The notes under the pieces were generated by a model. The model made no database searches and was not told the DNA's origin. It saw only the letters and a program-made list of their open reading frames with translations. Shown piece by piece: positions 1 to 6,169 of a DNA stretch of 6,846 nucleotides. The stretch comes from Bacteroidota bacterium (GTDB lineage: Bacteria; CLD3; SB21), in the NCBI GenBank assembly GCA_020438245.1, contig JAGQUY010000355.1:1-6846 (forward strand), read 5' to 3'. Numbering within the stretch: position 1 is the first letter of the stretch; every line of letters starts with the position of its first letter. The position numbers and the translations under genes were made by a program.

Positions 1-679
1 CGGCTACGATTCCACTCGCATTGGCGATTCCGACGACAGCCGGAATATTCAACGATCGGGCCACAATCGCAAAATGAGACAATGAACTGCCCGTTTCCGA
101 CACGAACGCCAGTATCTTATGACGTTCGAGACCGGCGATGTCGGAAGGCTTGATCGTGTCCGCAACAATTACCGAAGGCCGATCGATGCTGAATACTTTA
201 TGTTGACCCAGCAGGTTGGCAATTACTCTTCGCTCCACATCCTCGATGTCGACGGCCCGTTCGCGTAAGTACTCATTCTTCGATTTAAGAAACGTCGCCC
301 GGAATTTTGACATCACGTCATGAAAGGCCGCCTCCGCATTCGACCTGCCGCCCTTGATGAGCTTCTTGGTCTCTTTGAGCATTTCAGGATCATCGAGAAT
401 CATGAAGTGACTTTCCAGAATGGCACTGTACTCTTTTCCGTACTTTTGCTTTGCTTCCTGAATCTGATGATTGAGCTGTTCCCCTGTAAGCTGCAAGGCC
501 AGGTAAAAACGTTCGATCTCAGGCTCCACCTCGTCAGGCGGCAATTTTCTTCGTTGAATTTCGGAGGAGGAGGAATGCAGAATAAAAACGGGTCCTTGAA
601 CAATACCCGGAGATACGCCGAGGCCCCGGATTCTTATTTCATCAACTCGTGCGGTGGGTTTGTCAAGCTTGACGGACAT
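1..679 (-). CDS. ptsI: Enzyme I of the PEP phosphotransferase system, N-terminal part (cut by window edge)
   Basis: Enzyme I takes phosphate from phosphoenolpyruvate in the cytoplasm and passes it to HPr. The 226 visible residues cover the N-terminal phosphohistidine and HPr-binding half. Near residues 16-30 is the typical beginning (IRIRGLGVSPGIVQG). A helical HPr-binding region follows at about 50-150, with YLRERAVDIEDVERR at 137-151. The phosphohistidine loop GSSLSHFAIVAR is at 197-208, with His202 as the expected active site, followed by SLNIPAVVG. The PEP-binding barrel lies outside the window. The ATG at 679-677 overlaps the ptsH stop codon by one base (TGATG) and has GAGGA at 687-683, so the two are probably translationally coupled. 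Compared with Enzyme I proteins I know, there is an N-terminal tail of about 14 residues and the His loop departs from GGRTSH. Four TCC codons in a row encode Ser36-39. The family is certain; which transporter or regulator it feeds cannot be seen. Confidence 0.93.
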   Translation of the reverse strand, partial: MSVKLDKPTARVDEIRIRGLGVSPGIVQGPVFILHSSSSEIQRRKLPPDEVEPEIERFYLALQLTGEQLNHQIQEAKQKYGKEYSAILESHFMILDDPEMLKETKKLIKGGRSNAEAAFHDVMSKFRATFLKSKNEYLRERAVDIEDVERRVIANLLGQHKVFSIDRPSVIVADTIKPSDIAGLERHKILAFVSETGSSLSHFAIVARSLNIPAVVGIANASGIVA

Positions 680-945
680 CAGTCCTCGTTGAATTTACTT
701 GCGAAAAGAGCTTCGATGGCCCGAAGAGCTTCGACTTCGTCGGCACCTTCCGTGCGGATTTTGACCACACTTCCGAGGGCGGCAGCAAGCATCATCACAC
801 TCATGATGCTTTTGGCATTCACCTCGGTACCTTCGCAGGATAAGAACACCTCGGCGTCAAATCGGCTGGCCATCTTGACCAGCAAAGCCGATGGACGGGC
901 ATGAATACCCGCATGATTCGTGACCACTACTTCTTTCTCAAGCAT
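679..945 (-). CDS. ptsH: HPr phosphocarrier protein
   Basis: This small cytoplasmic phosphocarrier accepts phosphate from Enzyme I on a histidine and gives it to EIIA domains. At 88 residues it has the usual family length. The active-site motif NHAGIHARPSA puts His15 and Arg17 at the canonical places. The second signature, NAKSIMSVMMLAAALGS at 43-59, carries Ser46, the residue that HPr kinase/phosphorylase modifies in many Gram-positive and some Gram-negative bacteria. This makes serine regulation possible, but no hprK is in the window. The ATG at 945-943 lies 14 nt downstream of the prenyl synthase stop, with no strong Shine-Dalgarno. The stop codon overlaps the ptsI start by one base. Gene order and spacing support a ptsH-ptsI unit read through from the prenyl synthase gene. 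Whether it feeds sugar transport or a purely regulatory (nitrogen-PTS-like) chain cannot be told here. Confidence 0.96.
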   Translation of the reverse strand: MLEKEVVVTNHAGIHARPSALLVKMASRFDAEVFLSCEGTEVNAKSIMSVMMLAAALGSVVKIRTEGADEVEALRAIEALFASKFNED

Positions 946-959
946 TTTCGGGTCGGATG

Positions 960-1937
960 CTAGCTCTGGCGTTCCCGGACGATGCCCGCAATTTCAAGAA
1001 GCGACGCTTTGGCGGGTGTATTCTTAAAAGCAGCAAGTTGTTTTTCGGCTGCACTCAGATAGGCTTCGGTTTTGGTTTCGGCCTTCACCTGTATGCCGCT
1101 GACCCGCAGGTATTTTCGGAACGACTCGAGAGTCTCCCGCCGTACTGCCGTATTCTTCATGGTTCGAAATGTGTCGAGCATACCTCGCCCACGGTTGTCT
1201 TTGGCGGCCAAAATAGAAACGTACGACTTCTTGCCTTCAATCAAATCACTGCCAACCTCTTTTCCAAGCATGCGTTCATCGCCGGTAACATCCAGCAAGT
1301 CGTCCTGAATTTGAAACGCCATGCCCAAATTATAACCAAATAAGCCAAGGGACTTCACGTGCGCCGCCGACGCGCCTCCGATAATGGCGCCTATCCTCGC
1401 GGAGGTGGAAAACAATAACGCGGTTTTTTGTCCGATCATCGTCAGATATTCTGATTCCTTAACTTCCCGCTGATTTTCAAACTCCTTATCCAACGCCTGC
1501 CCCTCGCACAAACCGACAAACGTTTCTGTAAACAAATCCAAAATCCGGTCTTGAAGGGACGGCGGAAGCTCCCGGAGTGTGCGATACGCGAGTGCTGCCA
1601 AAGCATCTCCCGAAAGAATGGCCACACTCGTATCCCACTTACGATGAATGGTCAGTTGACCGCGCCGAAGATCATCGTTGTCCATGATATCATCATGAAT
1701 CAAAGAAAACGCATGCAACAATTCGATGGCAGCGGCGGCGGGCATGGCCTTTTTGTAATTCTTGGAATACATGGAAGTGCAAAGAAGGAGGAGCATGGCG
1801 CGAATCCGTTTCCCGCCATTGTCCATCAAATAGCGCATCGGTTCGTACAGCGTTACCGGTTTTTTCTTGGCAACGCATCGGTTAACAGAGCTGTTTATTT
1901 CACGAAGGATTTTCTTGAGGGAAACCGATTTTTTCAA
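960..1937 (-). CDS. Short-chain trans-polyprenyl diphosphate synthase (FPP/GGPP synthase type)
   Basis: The enzyme condenses isopentenyl diphosphate with an allylic diphosphate to lengthen an all-trans isoprenoid chain in the cytoplasm. The 325 residues match the usual family length. GGKRIR at 41-46 binds IPP. The first aspartate-rich motif is DDIMD at 82-86, followed by NDDLRRG. GQALD lies at 146-150, KT at 171-172, and the second aspartate motif, DDLLD, at 212-216, followed by GKEVGSD and GKKS. Phe77 sits five residues before the first Asp, and the motif lacks the two-residue insertion of E. coli IspA. In characterised families this combination points to products of about C15-C20 rather than long quinone tails; that is inference. 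The start is TTG at 1937-1935, with GGAG six bases upstream. An in-frame TGA just above rules out a longer protein. It is the first gene of a unit with ptsH and ptsI, and diverges from mraZ. Confidence 0.93.
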   Translation of the reverse strand: MKKSVSLKKILREINSSVNRCVAKKKPVTLYEPMRYLMDNGGKRIRAMLLLLCTSMYSKNYKKAMPAAAAIELLHAFSLIHDDIMDNDDLRRGQLTIHRKWDTSVAILSGDALAALAYRTLRELPPSLQDRILDLFTETFVGLCEGQALDKEFENQREVKESEYLTMIGQKTALLFSTSARIGAIIGGASAAHVKSLGLFGYNLGMAFQIQDDLLDVTGDERMLGKEVGSDLIEGKKSYVSILAAKDNRGRGMLDTFRTMKNTAVRRETLESFRKYLRVSGIQVKAETKTEAYLSAAEKQLAAFKNTPAKASLLEIAGIVRERQS

Positions 1938-1943
1938 ACATCA

Positions 1944-1947
1944 CTCC
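1944..1947 (-). promoter_or_regulatory. Ribosome binding site deciding the TTG start of the prenyl synthase
   Basis: Read on the minus strand this is GGAG, six bases before the TTG at 1937-1935. A nearby ATG at 1941-1939 is in another frame and only two bases from GGAG, so the TTG is preferred. Confidence 0.65.
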
Positions 1948-2117
1948 ACGCGGTAGCTGCAAGTTTCGAAAAATTAAGGAATCATTGCGCTATAATCAAG
2001 AATTGTTTTGATCAGAACCTCTCCGTCATCCGGTGGATGGAAGTGGGTTATTTTTCATGACGAAATGACAGCCAGTGTCGCCGTAAGTTCAAGTTTTATT
2101 GCACTTTTTGCTTGACT

Positions 2118-2146
2118 TTGAGACCTCTTTGGCTCACTTTTATCTT
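2118..2146 (+). promoter_or_regulatory. Predicted sigma70-type promoter of the mraZ (dcw) operon
   Basis: The -35 box TTGAGA (2118-2123, 5 of 6 to consensus) is followed by a 17-base spacer and a -10 box TATCTT (2141-2146, 4 of 6). Transcription would start near 2152-2154, inside the MraZ repeats, leaving a leader of only about 22 bases before the TTG start. The overlap with the operator fits repression. An alternative -35, TTGACT at 2112-2117, has poor spacing. Confidence 0.6.
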
Positions 2147-2176
2147 AAAGTGGGTTAAAGTGGGTTAAAGTTACTT
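2147..2176 (+). promoter_or_regulatory. MraZ operator: 10-bp direct repeats AAAGTGGGTT
   Basis: Two perfect repeats (2147-2156, 2157-2166) are followed by a degraded third, AAAGTTACTT (2167-2176). The TGGGT cores at 2151 and 2161 are separated by five bases. This is the known MraZ-binding arrangement: TGGGN with 5-nt spacers in E. coli, and AAAGTG-type repeats with 10-bp period in Mycoplasma. It lies between the -10 box and the mraZ start, so bound MraZ would block initiation. Autoregulation is inferred from these precedents. Confidence 0.85.
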
Positions 2177-2612
2177 GGCATCATTCAAAGGCACATACGA
2201 GTACGTTCTGGACCCGAAGAACCGCTTCAATATACCCTCGAAAATGAGAAGCGCGTTTGTTCCGGAGGATAACGACTCGGTCGTTCTGACACAGGGTTTC
2301 GATCCGTGCATCTATATCTATTCGATGACTGAATGGAAAAAGCTGGAAGAGAAATTCCGGGGCCTTTCGGTCATGGATTCAGATATGCGCAAACTGATCC
2401 GAATTATCTCCGGCAACGCCCATGAATATGAGTTGGACAAGCAGGGACGGGTGGTCATACCGCAGACGCTCCTTCACTTTGCACAGATTGAAAAGGATAT
2501 CCTGATCATAGGAATGCTTAACTGGATCGAAGTCTGGAACCCGAAAAAATATCAGGAGATTCATGCAGGTTTCGATCTCCAAAACGCGGCCGGAAAAATT
2601 GTGAGTTTCTAA
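2175..2612 (+). CDS. mraZ: MraZ, transcriptional regulator of the division/cell wall operon
   Basis: MraZ is a SpoVT/AbrB-like DNA-binding protein that forms ring-shaped oligomers and usually represses the dcw operon it heads. Its 145 residues match the family length (about 140-150). Two tandem AbrB-like halves are visible, each with the DxxxR signature: DPKNR at 13-17 and DKQGR at 88-92. The N-terminal pattern FKGTYEYVLDPKNR is characteristic. The start is TTG at 2175: an in-frame TAA at 2166-2168 excludes anything longer, and the conserved N-terminus begins right after it. No good Shine-Dalgarno precedes it, because that position is occupied by the TAAAG part of the operator. Poor initiation may keep the protein scarce. 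The stop codon directly abuts the rsmH ATG. The operator just upstream supports autoregulation. Confidence 0.95.
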   Translation: MASFKGTYEYVLDPKNRFNIPSKMRSAFVPEDNDSVVLTQGFDPCIYIYSMTEWKKLEEKFRGLSVMDSDMRKLIRIISGNAHEYELDKQGRVVIPQTLLHFAQIEKDILIIGMLNWIEVWNPKKYQEIHAGFDLQNAAGKIVSF

Positions 2613-3539
2613 ATGGTACACACGTACCATCACCCTGTTCTTTTACAAGAGTGTATTCAATGGCTGAATGTGCAGCCCGACTCAGTCATTGTGGATGCCA
2701 CCCTGGGCGGAGGCGGTCACAGTGAAGGCCTTCTGACGGCGCAAGGATTGCTCCGAATCATTGCTTTTGATGCCGATCCGGATGCGGTCGAAACGGCAAG
2801 AGAACGATTGAAACCGTTTGGTAATCGATTCACGGCGATCTGTGCCAATTTTCGCAGCCTGGCCACAGAACTCGAAAAACTGGGTGTGACATCTTTGCAA
2901 GGCTTGCTATTGGACCTGGGCGTTTCCTCCTCTCAGCTCGACGACCCAACCAAAGGATTCACCTATCGCCGGGAAGCGCCCTTGCTGATGAAACTTGGAC
3001 CCTCATCCGTTAAATCGGCCCACGAGGTGGTCAACACAATGCCGGAAGAAGAACTCAAACAAATCTTTTTCCAACTCGGGGAAGAGAAAAACGCGCGCCG
3101 GATCGCAAGGGCCATTCTTGAAAGGCGCAAGGAGGCTCCTCTGATGACCACCACTCAGTTGGCGGATACCGTCCGGAAGGTCATTCCGGAGCGATTTGCA
3201 AAGAAGTCGTTATCCCGGGTTTTCCAAGCGATCAGAATATACGTGAACGATGAGCTGGACAGTCTGAAAACGGTACTGCGCGATGCGGTAACCTTGTTGT
3301 CGCCGGGTGGCCGGTTGGTCGTGATCTCCTATCATTCCCTCGAAGATCGGATCGTGAAGGAGTTTTTCAGATTTGAAGCAGCGCGACAAATTGAAAACAA
3401 ATATTATCCAGAGCTGGCCGAACCAAAAGAGCAGCGACTGAGAATGCTCACCAGAAAGCCTTTGACACCGTCTGACAATGAAATTGCGGAAAACCCACGC
3501 GCCCGCAGTGCCAAACTGAGAGTGGCGGAAAGAGTTTAA
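2613..3539 (+). CDS. rsmH: 16S rRNA (cytosine-1402 N4)-methyltransferase RsmH (MraW)
   Basis: RsmH uses S-adenosylmethionine to methylate N4 of cytidine 1402 in the decoding centre of 16S rRNA. The 308 residues have the normal length. HHPVLLQECIQWL opens the protein. The SAM-binding loop GGGGHS is at 32-37 and DADPDA at 53-58. LLDLGVSSSQLDDP spans 99-112, GEEKNARRIARAI 156-168, FQAIRIYVNDEL 204-215, SYHSLEDRIVK 239-249, and the C-terminal NPRARSAKLR 294-303. One odd point: the segment that normally reads GPLDMRMD is APLLMKLG at 122-129, losing its acidic residue. All other motifs are intact, so the enzyme is probably functional. It starts immediately after the mraZ stop (TAA then ATG), with only a weak GTGAG upstream, suggesting coupled translation. 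It ends four bases before the ftsL-like gene. Confidence 0.95.
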   Translation: MVHTYHHPVLLQECIQWLNVQPDSVIVDATLGGGGHSEGLLTAQGLLRIIAFDADPDAVETARERLKPFGNRFTAICANFRSLATELEKLGVTSLQGLLLDLGVSSSQLDDPTKGFTYRREAPLLMKLGPSSVKSAHEVVNTMPEEELKQIFFQLGEEKNARRIARAILERRKEAPLMTTTQLADTVRKVIPERFAKKSLSRVFQAIRIYVNDELDSLKTVLRDAVTLLSPGGRLVVISYHSLEDRIVKEFFRFEAARQIENKYYPELAEPKEQRLRMLTRKPLTPSDNEIAENPRARSAKLRVAERV

Positions 3540-3543
3540 AAGC

Positions 3544-4026
3544 ATGGCGACACCCTATATAAACCTCACCGGAATCGATTATTCGGATCCGGAAAAGAAA
3601 TATCATGAACTACAGGCCGATCCTGCGGCACACGCCGAGTCTGCTTATGATCGGTATGCGGATTCCGCCAACAGAATGACATCGGAACCCGCGGCTGCCC
3701 GGAAAAGCGTTATTACACCCCTGAAGCTTTACGTCGCCTTTATGGTTTTTGCAGTGCTCATGATGGTATGGGTATGGGAAGCTACCGTTGTGCAGGAAAA
3801 CCTGACCCGGATTGAACAGCTAAAAGACTTGAAACTTGAATTGGAAAAATCCAACGAAGCAATTCGGGTGGATATCACCAGACTTTCGGCCTATGAACGC
3901 ATCGAAAAAATAGCCAGGGAGCAAATTGGGTTGCAAACGGCAGCCCAAAAACCCGGTGTCATCTGGGTCGATCCGGAACTACTGAAAAGGGCTGCAGAAG
4001 CTGCGGCCAACAGAAAACATGAGTAA
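3544..4026 (+). CDS. ftsL: FtsL-like cell division protein (single-pass membrane, septal)
   Basis: This is a bitopic membrane protein expected to join the FtsQLB-type complex that recruits and activates the septal transpeptidase. Of its 160 residues, about 1-60 form a hydrophilic cytoplasmic tail. A hydrophobic segment (LYVAFMVFAVLMMVWVW, 62-78) is the membrane anchor. About 83-115 is charged and heptad-like (ENLTRIEQLKDLKLELEKSN), matching the FtsL/DivIC coiled coil. The segment LSAYERIEKIAREQIGL at 114-130 is the typical end of this family, followed by a PGVIWVDP-like strand and a charged tail. The assignment rests on this architecture and on its position between rsmH and ftsI, because sequence conservation in the family is low. 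The cytoplasmic tail is longer than in E. coli FtsL. GGAAAGAG upstream (within 3527-3534) may serve as ribosome binding site. The 3' end overlaps ftsI by 8 bases. Confidence 0.82.
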   Translation: MATPYINLTGIDYSDPEKKYHELQADPAAHAESAYDRYADSANRMTSEPAAARKSVITPLKLYVAFMVFAVLMMVWVWEATVVQENLTRIEQLKDLKLELEKSNEAIRVDITRLSAYERIEKIAREQIGLQTAAQKPGVIWVDPELLKRAAEAAANRKHE

Positions 4027-6169
4027 GAACGACAGCCAACAAATGGATCCGTTCACGCGAACACATATTATACGGCTTCGCACGGTGACGCTGGCCCTTG
4101 TTTTTCTTGTTTTCGGCGTGATCATCAAACTGTTTTCGATTCAGGTGGCCGATCAAAGCACGTATCAATTGATCGCCAAGAGACAATATGAACGGCGGGT
4201 GAAAGTGGAGGCGGAACGAGGCGTCATCTACGATCGACATATGAATCGGATCGCGGTTAATCTGATCAACTACGCGTTTGCCGCAGATCCTTCTGTTATG
4301 AAGAACGAAGACAAGGACCGGGTCGCGAAAAATTTTGCGGACGTTTTCAAAAAGCCCAGGTCCGAATACAGGAAGCTCCTTTCCAAGCAGACCGCGTTCG
4401 TGTGGCTCGAACGCAAGGTGGGCGGTGCCGTTGCGGCACGGATCAACGATTCTATCTACGGCCTCATCAAACTTCAATCTCTTCGCCGACACTACCCGTA
4501 CGGGAAAGCCGCCGCTGCGCTCCTGGGTTTCACCGATGTCGATAACCAGGGGTTGTCGGGTATCGAACTAGATCAACAGTCGGTGCTGGGCGGAAAAGAT
4601 GGATGGTCCATTCTTCAATCCGATGCACTCGGCAGGTTGCGCCCCAGTCCGGACTATCCCCACGAGGATCCATTGAACGGCAGTCCAGTCCGCCTGACGA
4701 TAGATATCAATTACCAGTCGGTCGCTTACGAAGAGCTCGAAAAGACCATCGACAAGTACGACGCGGACGACGGCATGGTGATCATCACAAACCCGAGAAC
4801 CGGTGAAATCCTGGCGATGGTAACGTGCCCCGGTTTTGATCCGAACAAACCCGAACGATTCGAGACCGCTCAGTTTCGAAACCGGACCATTACCGACCTA
4901 TATGAGCCGGGCTCCACATTCAAAGCGTTTTCGGCCGTCGCAGCCATTGAAGAAAACGTCAGACGGCCCGATGATCTGATAGACTGTGAAAACGGTAAAA
5001 TGAAAGTCTACGATCGGGTGATTCACGATTCCAAACCGCATGCCATTCTTTCGTTCATGCAGGTTGTACAGAAATCGTCGAATATAGGAATCATCAAGAC
5101 GGCACAGAGCTTGGGTAAGGACCGGGTCTATCAGTACGTTCGTGGCATGGGATTTGGTAATGAAACCGGTATCGACCTTGAAGGCGAAGTGAAGGGAATG
5201 CTCAAGCATCCAAGCGAATGGTCGGGCTTGACATTGCCCATGGTGTCCATCGGTCAGGAGATTGGCGTTACCGCACTCCAAATGGCCAACGCGTACGGAG
5301 CCATTGCGAACGGCGGCTTCTTAATGAAGCCTTTTGTGATCCAATCCATTATCGATCCTGCCGATCCCGATCGTTCGACGATTACCGAGCCCCAAATCAT
5401 TCGAAACGTCGCGTCGAAAGAAACCATGAATTTGGTCGGACATATGTTGGCTGAAGTGGTCAGCGGCGGAACCGGGCAGCGAGCACAGATCAAAGGGCTG
5501 CAAATAGCGGGAAAAACCGGAACGGCGCAAAAAATCGACCAGTCGACTCACAAGTATTCACCGGATAAATACACCGCGTCGTTCGCCGGCTTTCTGCCGG
5601 TGGAAAACCCTCAGTTGGTCTTTTTGGTTATTGTCAATAACCCGCGACGAAGCATTTGGGGAGAAACTTCAGCGGCCCTCACCGCCAAAGCGATTGTTGA
5701 AAGAATACTAAGCTCGAATGACGACTACTCCAAGTCGATCAATCGCATCATCGCTGAGATACAGGACGGCGGCATTCCGGAATCGGATCTTAATACCCCC
5801 GATTTCACCTACATGACCACAGAGGCTGCCCAATCCATACTGGAAAAAATGGATCTGCGGTTTCAGATACGCGGTCAGGGTGATATGATTACCGGTCAAT
5901 CGTGGGCCAATACAGGAAAAGGCGGTCAACTGCTGATGCTGGAGACAGGAAGTCAAATCCACCAGCCCGACGACGTCGACAGCAAGAATTTCAAAAAGAC
6001 TCCCGATGTGAGAGGATTGAGCATGCGGATGGCTCTCAACCGGATGTATGAAGCGGGTATTGAAGTATCGGTGAAAGGACATGGTTTCGTGATCGCCCAG
6101 TCGCCACGGCCCGGCACTTCGGTGAAATCCGGAGCGCGTTGTGTAATTCAATGTCGGCCCAATTTATAG
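4019..6169 (+). CDS. ftsI: Septal peptidoglycan transpeptidase (class B PBP, FtsI/PBP3 type) with PASTA modules
   Basis: FtsI cross-links peptidoglycan at the division septum and is a beta-lactam target. The 716 residues include a short cytoplasmic tail, one membrane anchor (about 20-43), and a pedestal/dimerisation domain beginning with RGVIYDRHMNRIAVN (67-81). The transpeptidase domain follows at about 225-565. All three catalytic motifs are present: STFK at 299-302 (Ser299 nucleophile, Lys302), SSN at 353-355, and KTGT at 499-502. After this come two PASTA-like modules: a weaker one at about 592-643 (TPDFTYMTTEAAQSIL onward) and a clear one at about 661-713 (TPDVRGLSMRMALNRM, then QSPRPGTSVKSG). 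PASTA modules make it longer than E. coli FtsI (588 residues). The start overlaps the ftsL-like gene by 8 bases without a strong Shine-Dalgarno, implying coupling. SpoVD-like PBPs share this layout, but the dcw position favours the division enzyme. Confidence 0.95.
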   Translation: MSKNDSQQMDPFTRTHIIRLRTVTLALVFLVFGVIIKLFSIQVADQSTYQLIAKRQYERRVKVEAERGVIYDRHMNRIAVNLINYAFAADPSVMKNEDKDRVAKNFADVFKKPRSEYRKLLSKQTAFVWLERKVGGAVAARINDSIYGLIKLQSLRRHYPYGKAAAALLGFTDVDNQGLSGIELDQQSVLGGKDGWSILQSDALGRLRPSPDYPHEDPLNGSPVRLTIDINYQSVAYEELEKTIDKYDADDGMVIITNPRTGEILAMVTCPGFDPNKPERFETAQFRNRTITDLYEPGSTFKAFSAVAAIEENVRRPDDLIDCENGKMKVYDRVIHDSKPHAILSFMQVVQKSSNIGIIKTAQSLGKDRVYQYVRGMGFGNETGIDLEGEVKGMLKHPSEWSGLTLPMVSIGQEIGVTALQMANAYGAIANGGFLMKPFVIQSIIDPADPDRSTITEPQIIRNVASKETMNLVGHMLAEVVSGGTGQRAQIKGLQIAGKTGTAQKIDQSTHKYSPDKYTASFAGFLPVENPQLVFLVIVNNPRRSIWGETSAALTAKAIVERILSSNDDYSKSINRIIAEIQDGGIPESDLNTPDFTYMTTEAAQSILEKMDLRFQIRGQGDMITGQSWANTGKGGQLLMLETGSQIHQPDDVDSKNFKKTPDVRGLSMRMALNRMYEAGIEVSVKGHGFVIAQSPRPGTSVKSGARCVIQCRPNL

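Larger units (their letters stand above)
1938..2174. other. Divergent intergenic control region (237 bp)
   Basis: This non-coding stretch separates the two operons. It contains the mraZ promoter and operator on the right, a second pair of MraZ-like boxes at 2034-2048, and a near-palindrome at 2005-2018. Frames across it are short, and I found no conserved protein or RNA gene. No convincing minus-strand promoter could be pinned down. The best candidate is TATAGC, read on the minus strand around 1994-1989, with a poor -35. Confidence 0.8.

Noticed and set aside
558..577. GGAGGAGGAGGA tract on the plus strand as a strong Shine-Dalgarno
   Set aside because: It is the complement of four TCC serine codons in ptsI, and the frame that follows on the plus strand codes for nothing recognisable.
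320..904. 194-codon open frame on the plus strand
   Set aside because: It lies antisense to ptsI and ptsH, both certain from motifs, and its translation shows no family features.
1939..1941. Minus-strand ATG as start of the prenyl synthase
   Set aside because: It is out of frame with the conserved protein and only two bases from GGAG; the in-frame TTG at 1937 has the right spacing.
1991..1996. Perfect TATAAT on the plus strand
   Set aside because: No -35 element at suitable spacing (17 bases upstream is GAAAAA) and no extended -10; it lies 180 bp from mraZ, which has a better promoter nearby.
957..2060. Plus-strand open frames (957-1343, 1551-2060) antisense to the prenyl synthase
   Set aside because: The minus-strand gene has every catalytic motif in one frame; the opposite frames have low-complexity, unfamiliar translations and no ribosome binding sites.
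2135..2152. CACTTT-TATCTT-AAAGTG hairpin as terminator or riboswitch element
   Set aside because: It spans the -10 box, so most of it is upstream of the likely transcript start; no T-tract follows. It is better explained as operator DNA.
3959..4492. 177-codon minus-strand frame over the ftsL/ftsI junction
   Set aside because: Shadow of two well-supported plus-strand genes; no recognisable domains.
5708..6151. 147-codon minus-strand frame over the PASTA region of ftsI
   Set aside because: It mirrors the ftsI coding sequence, with no motifs or start signals of its own.
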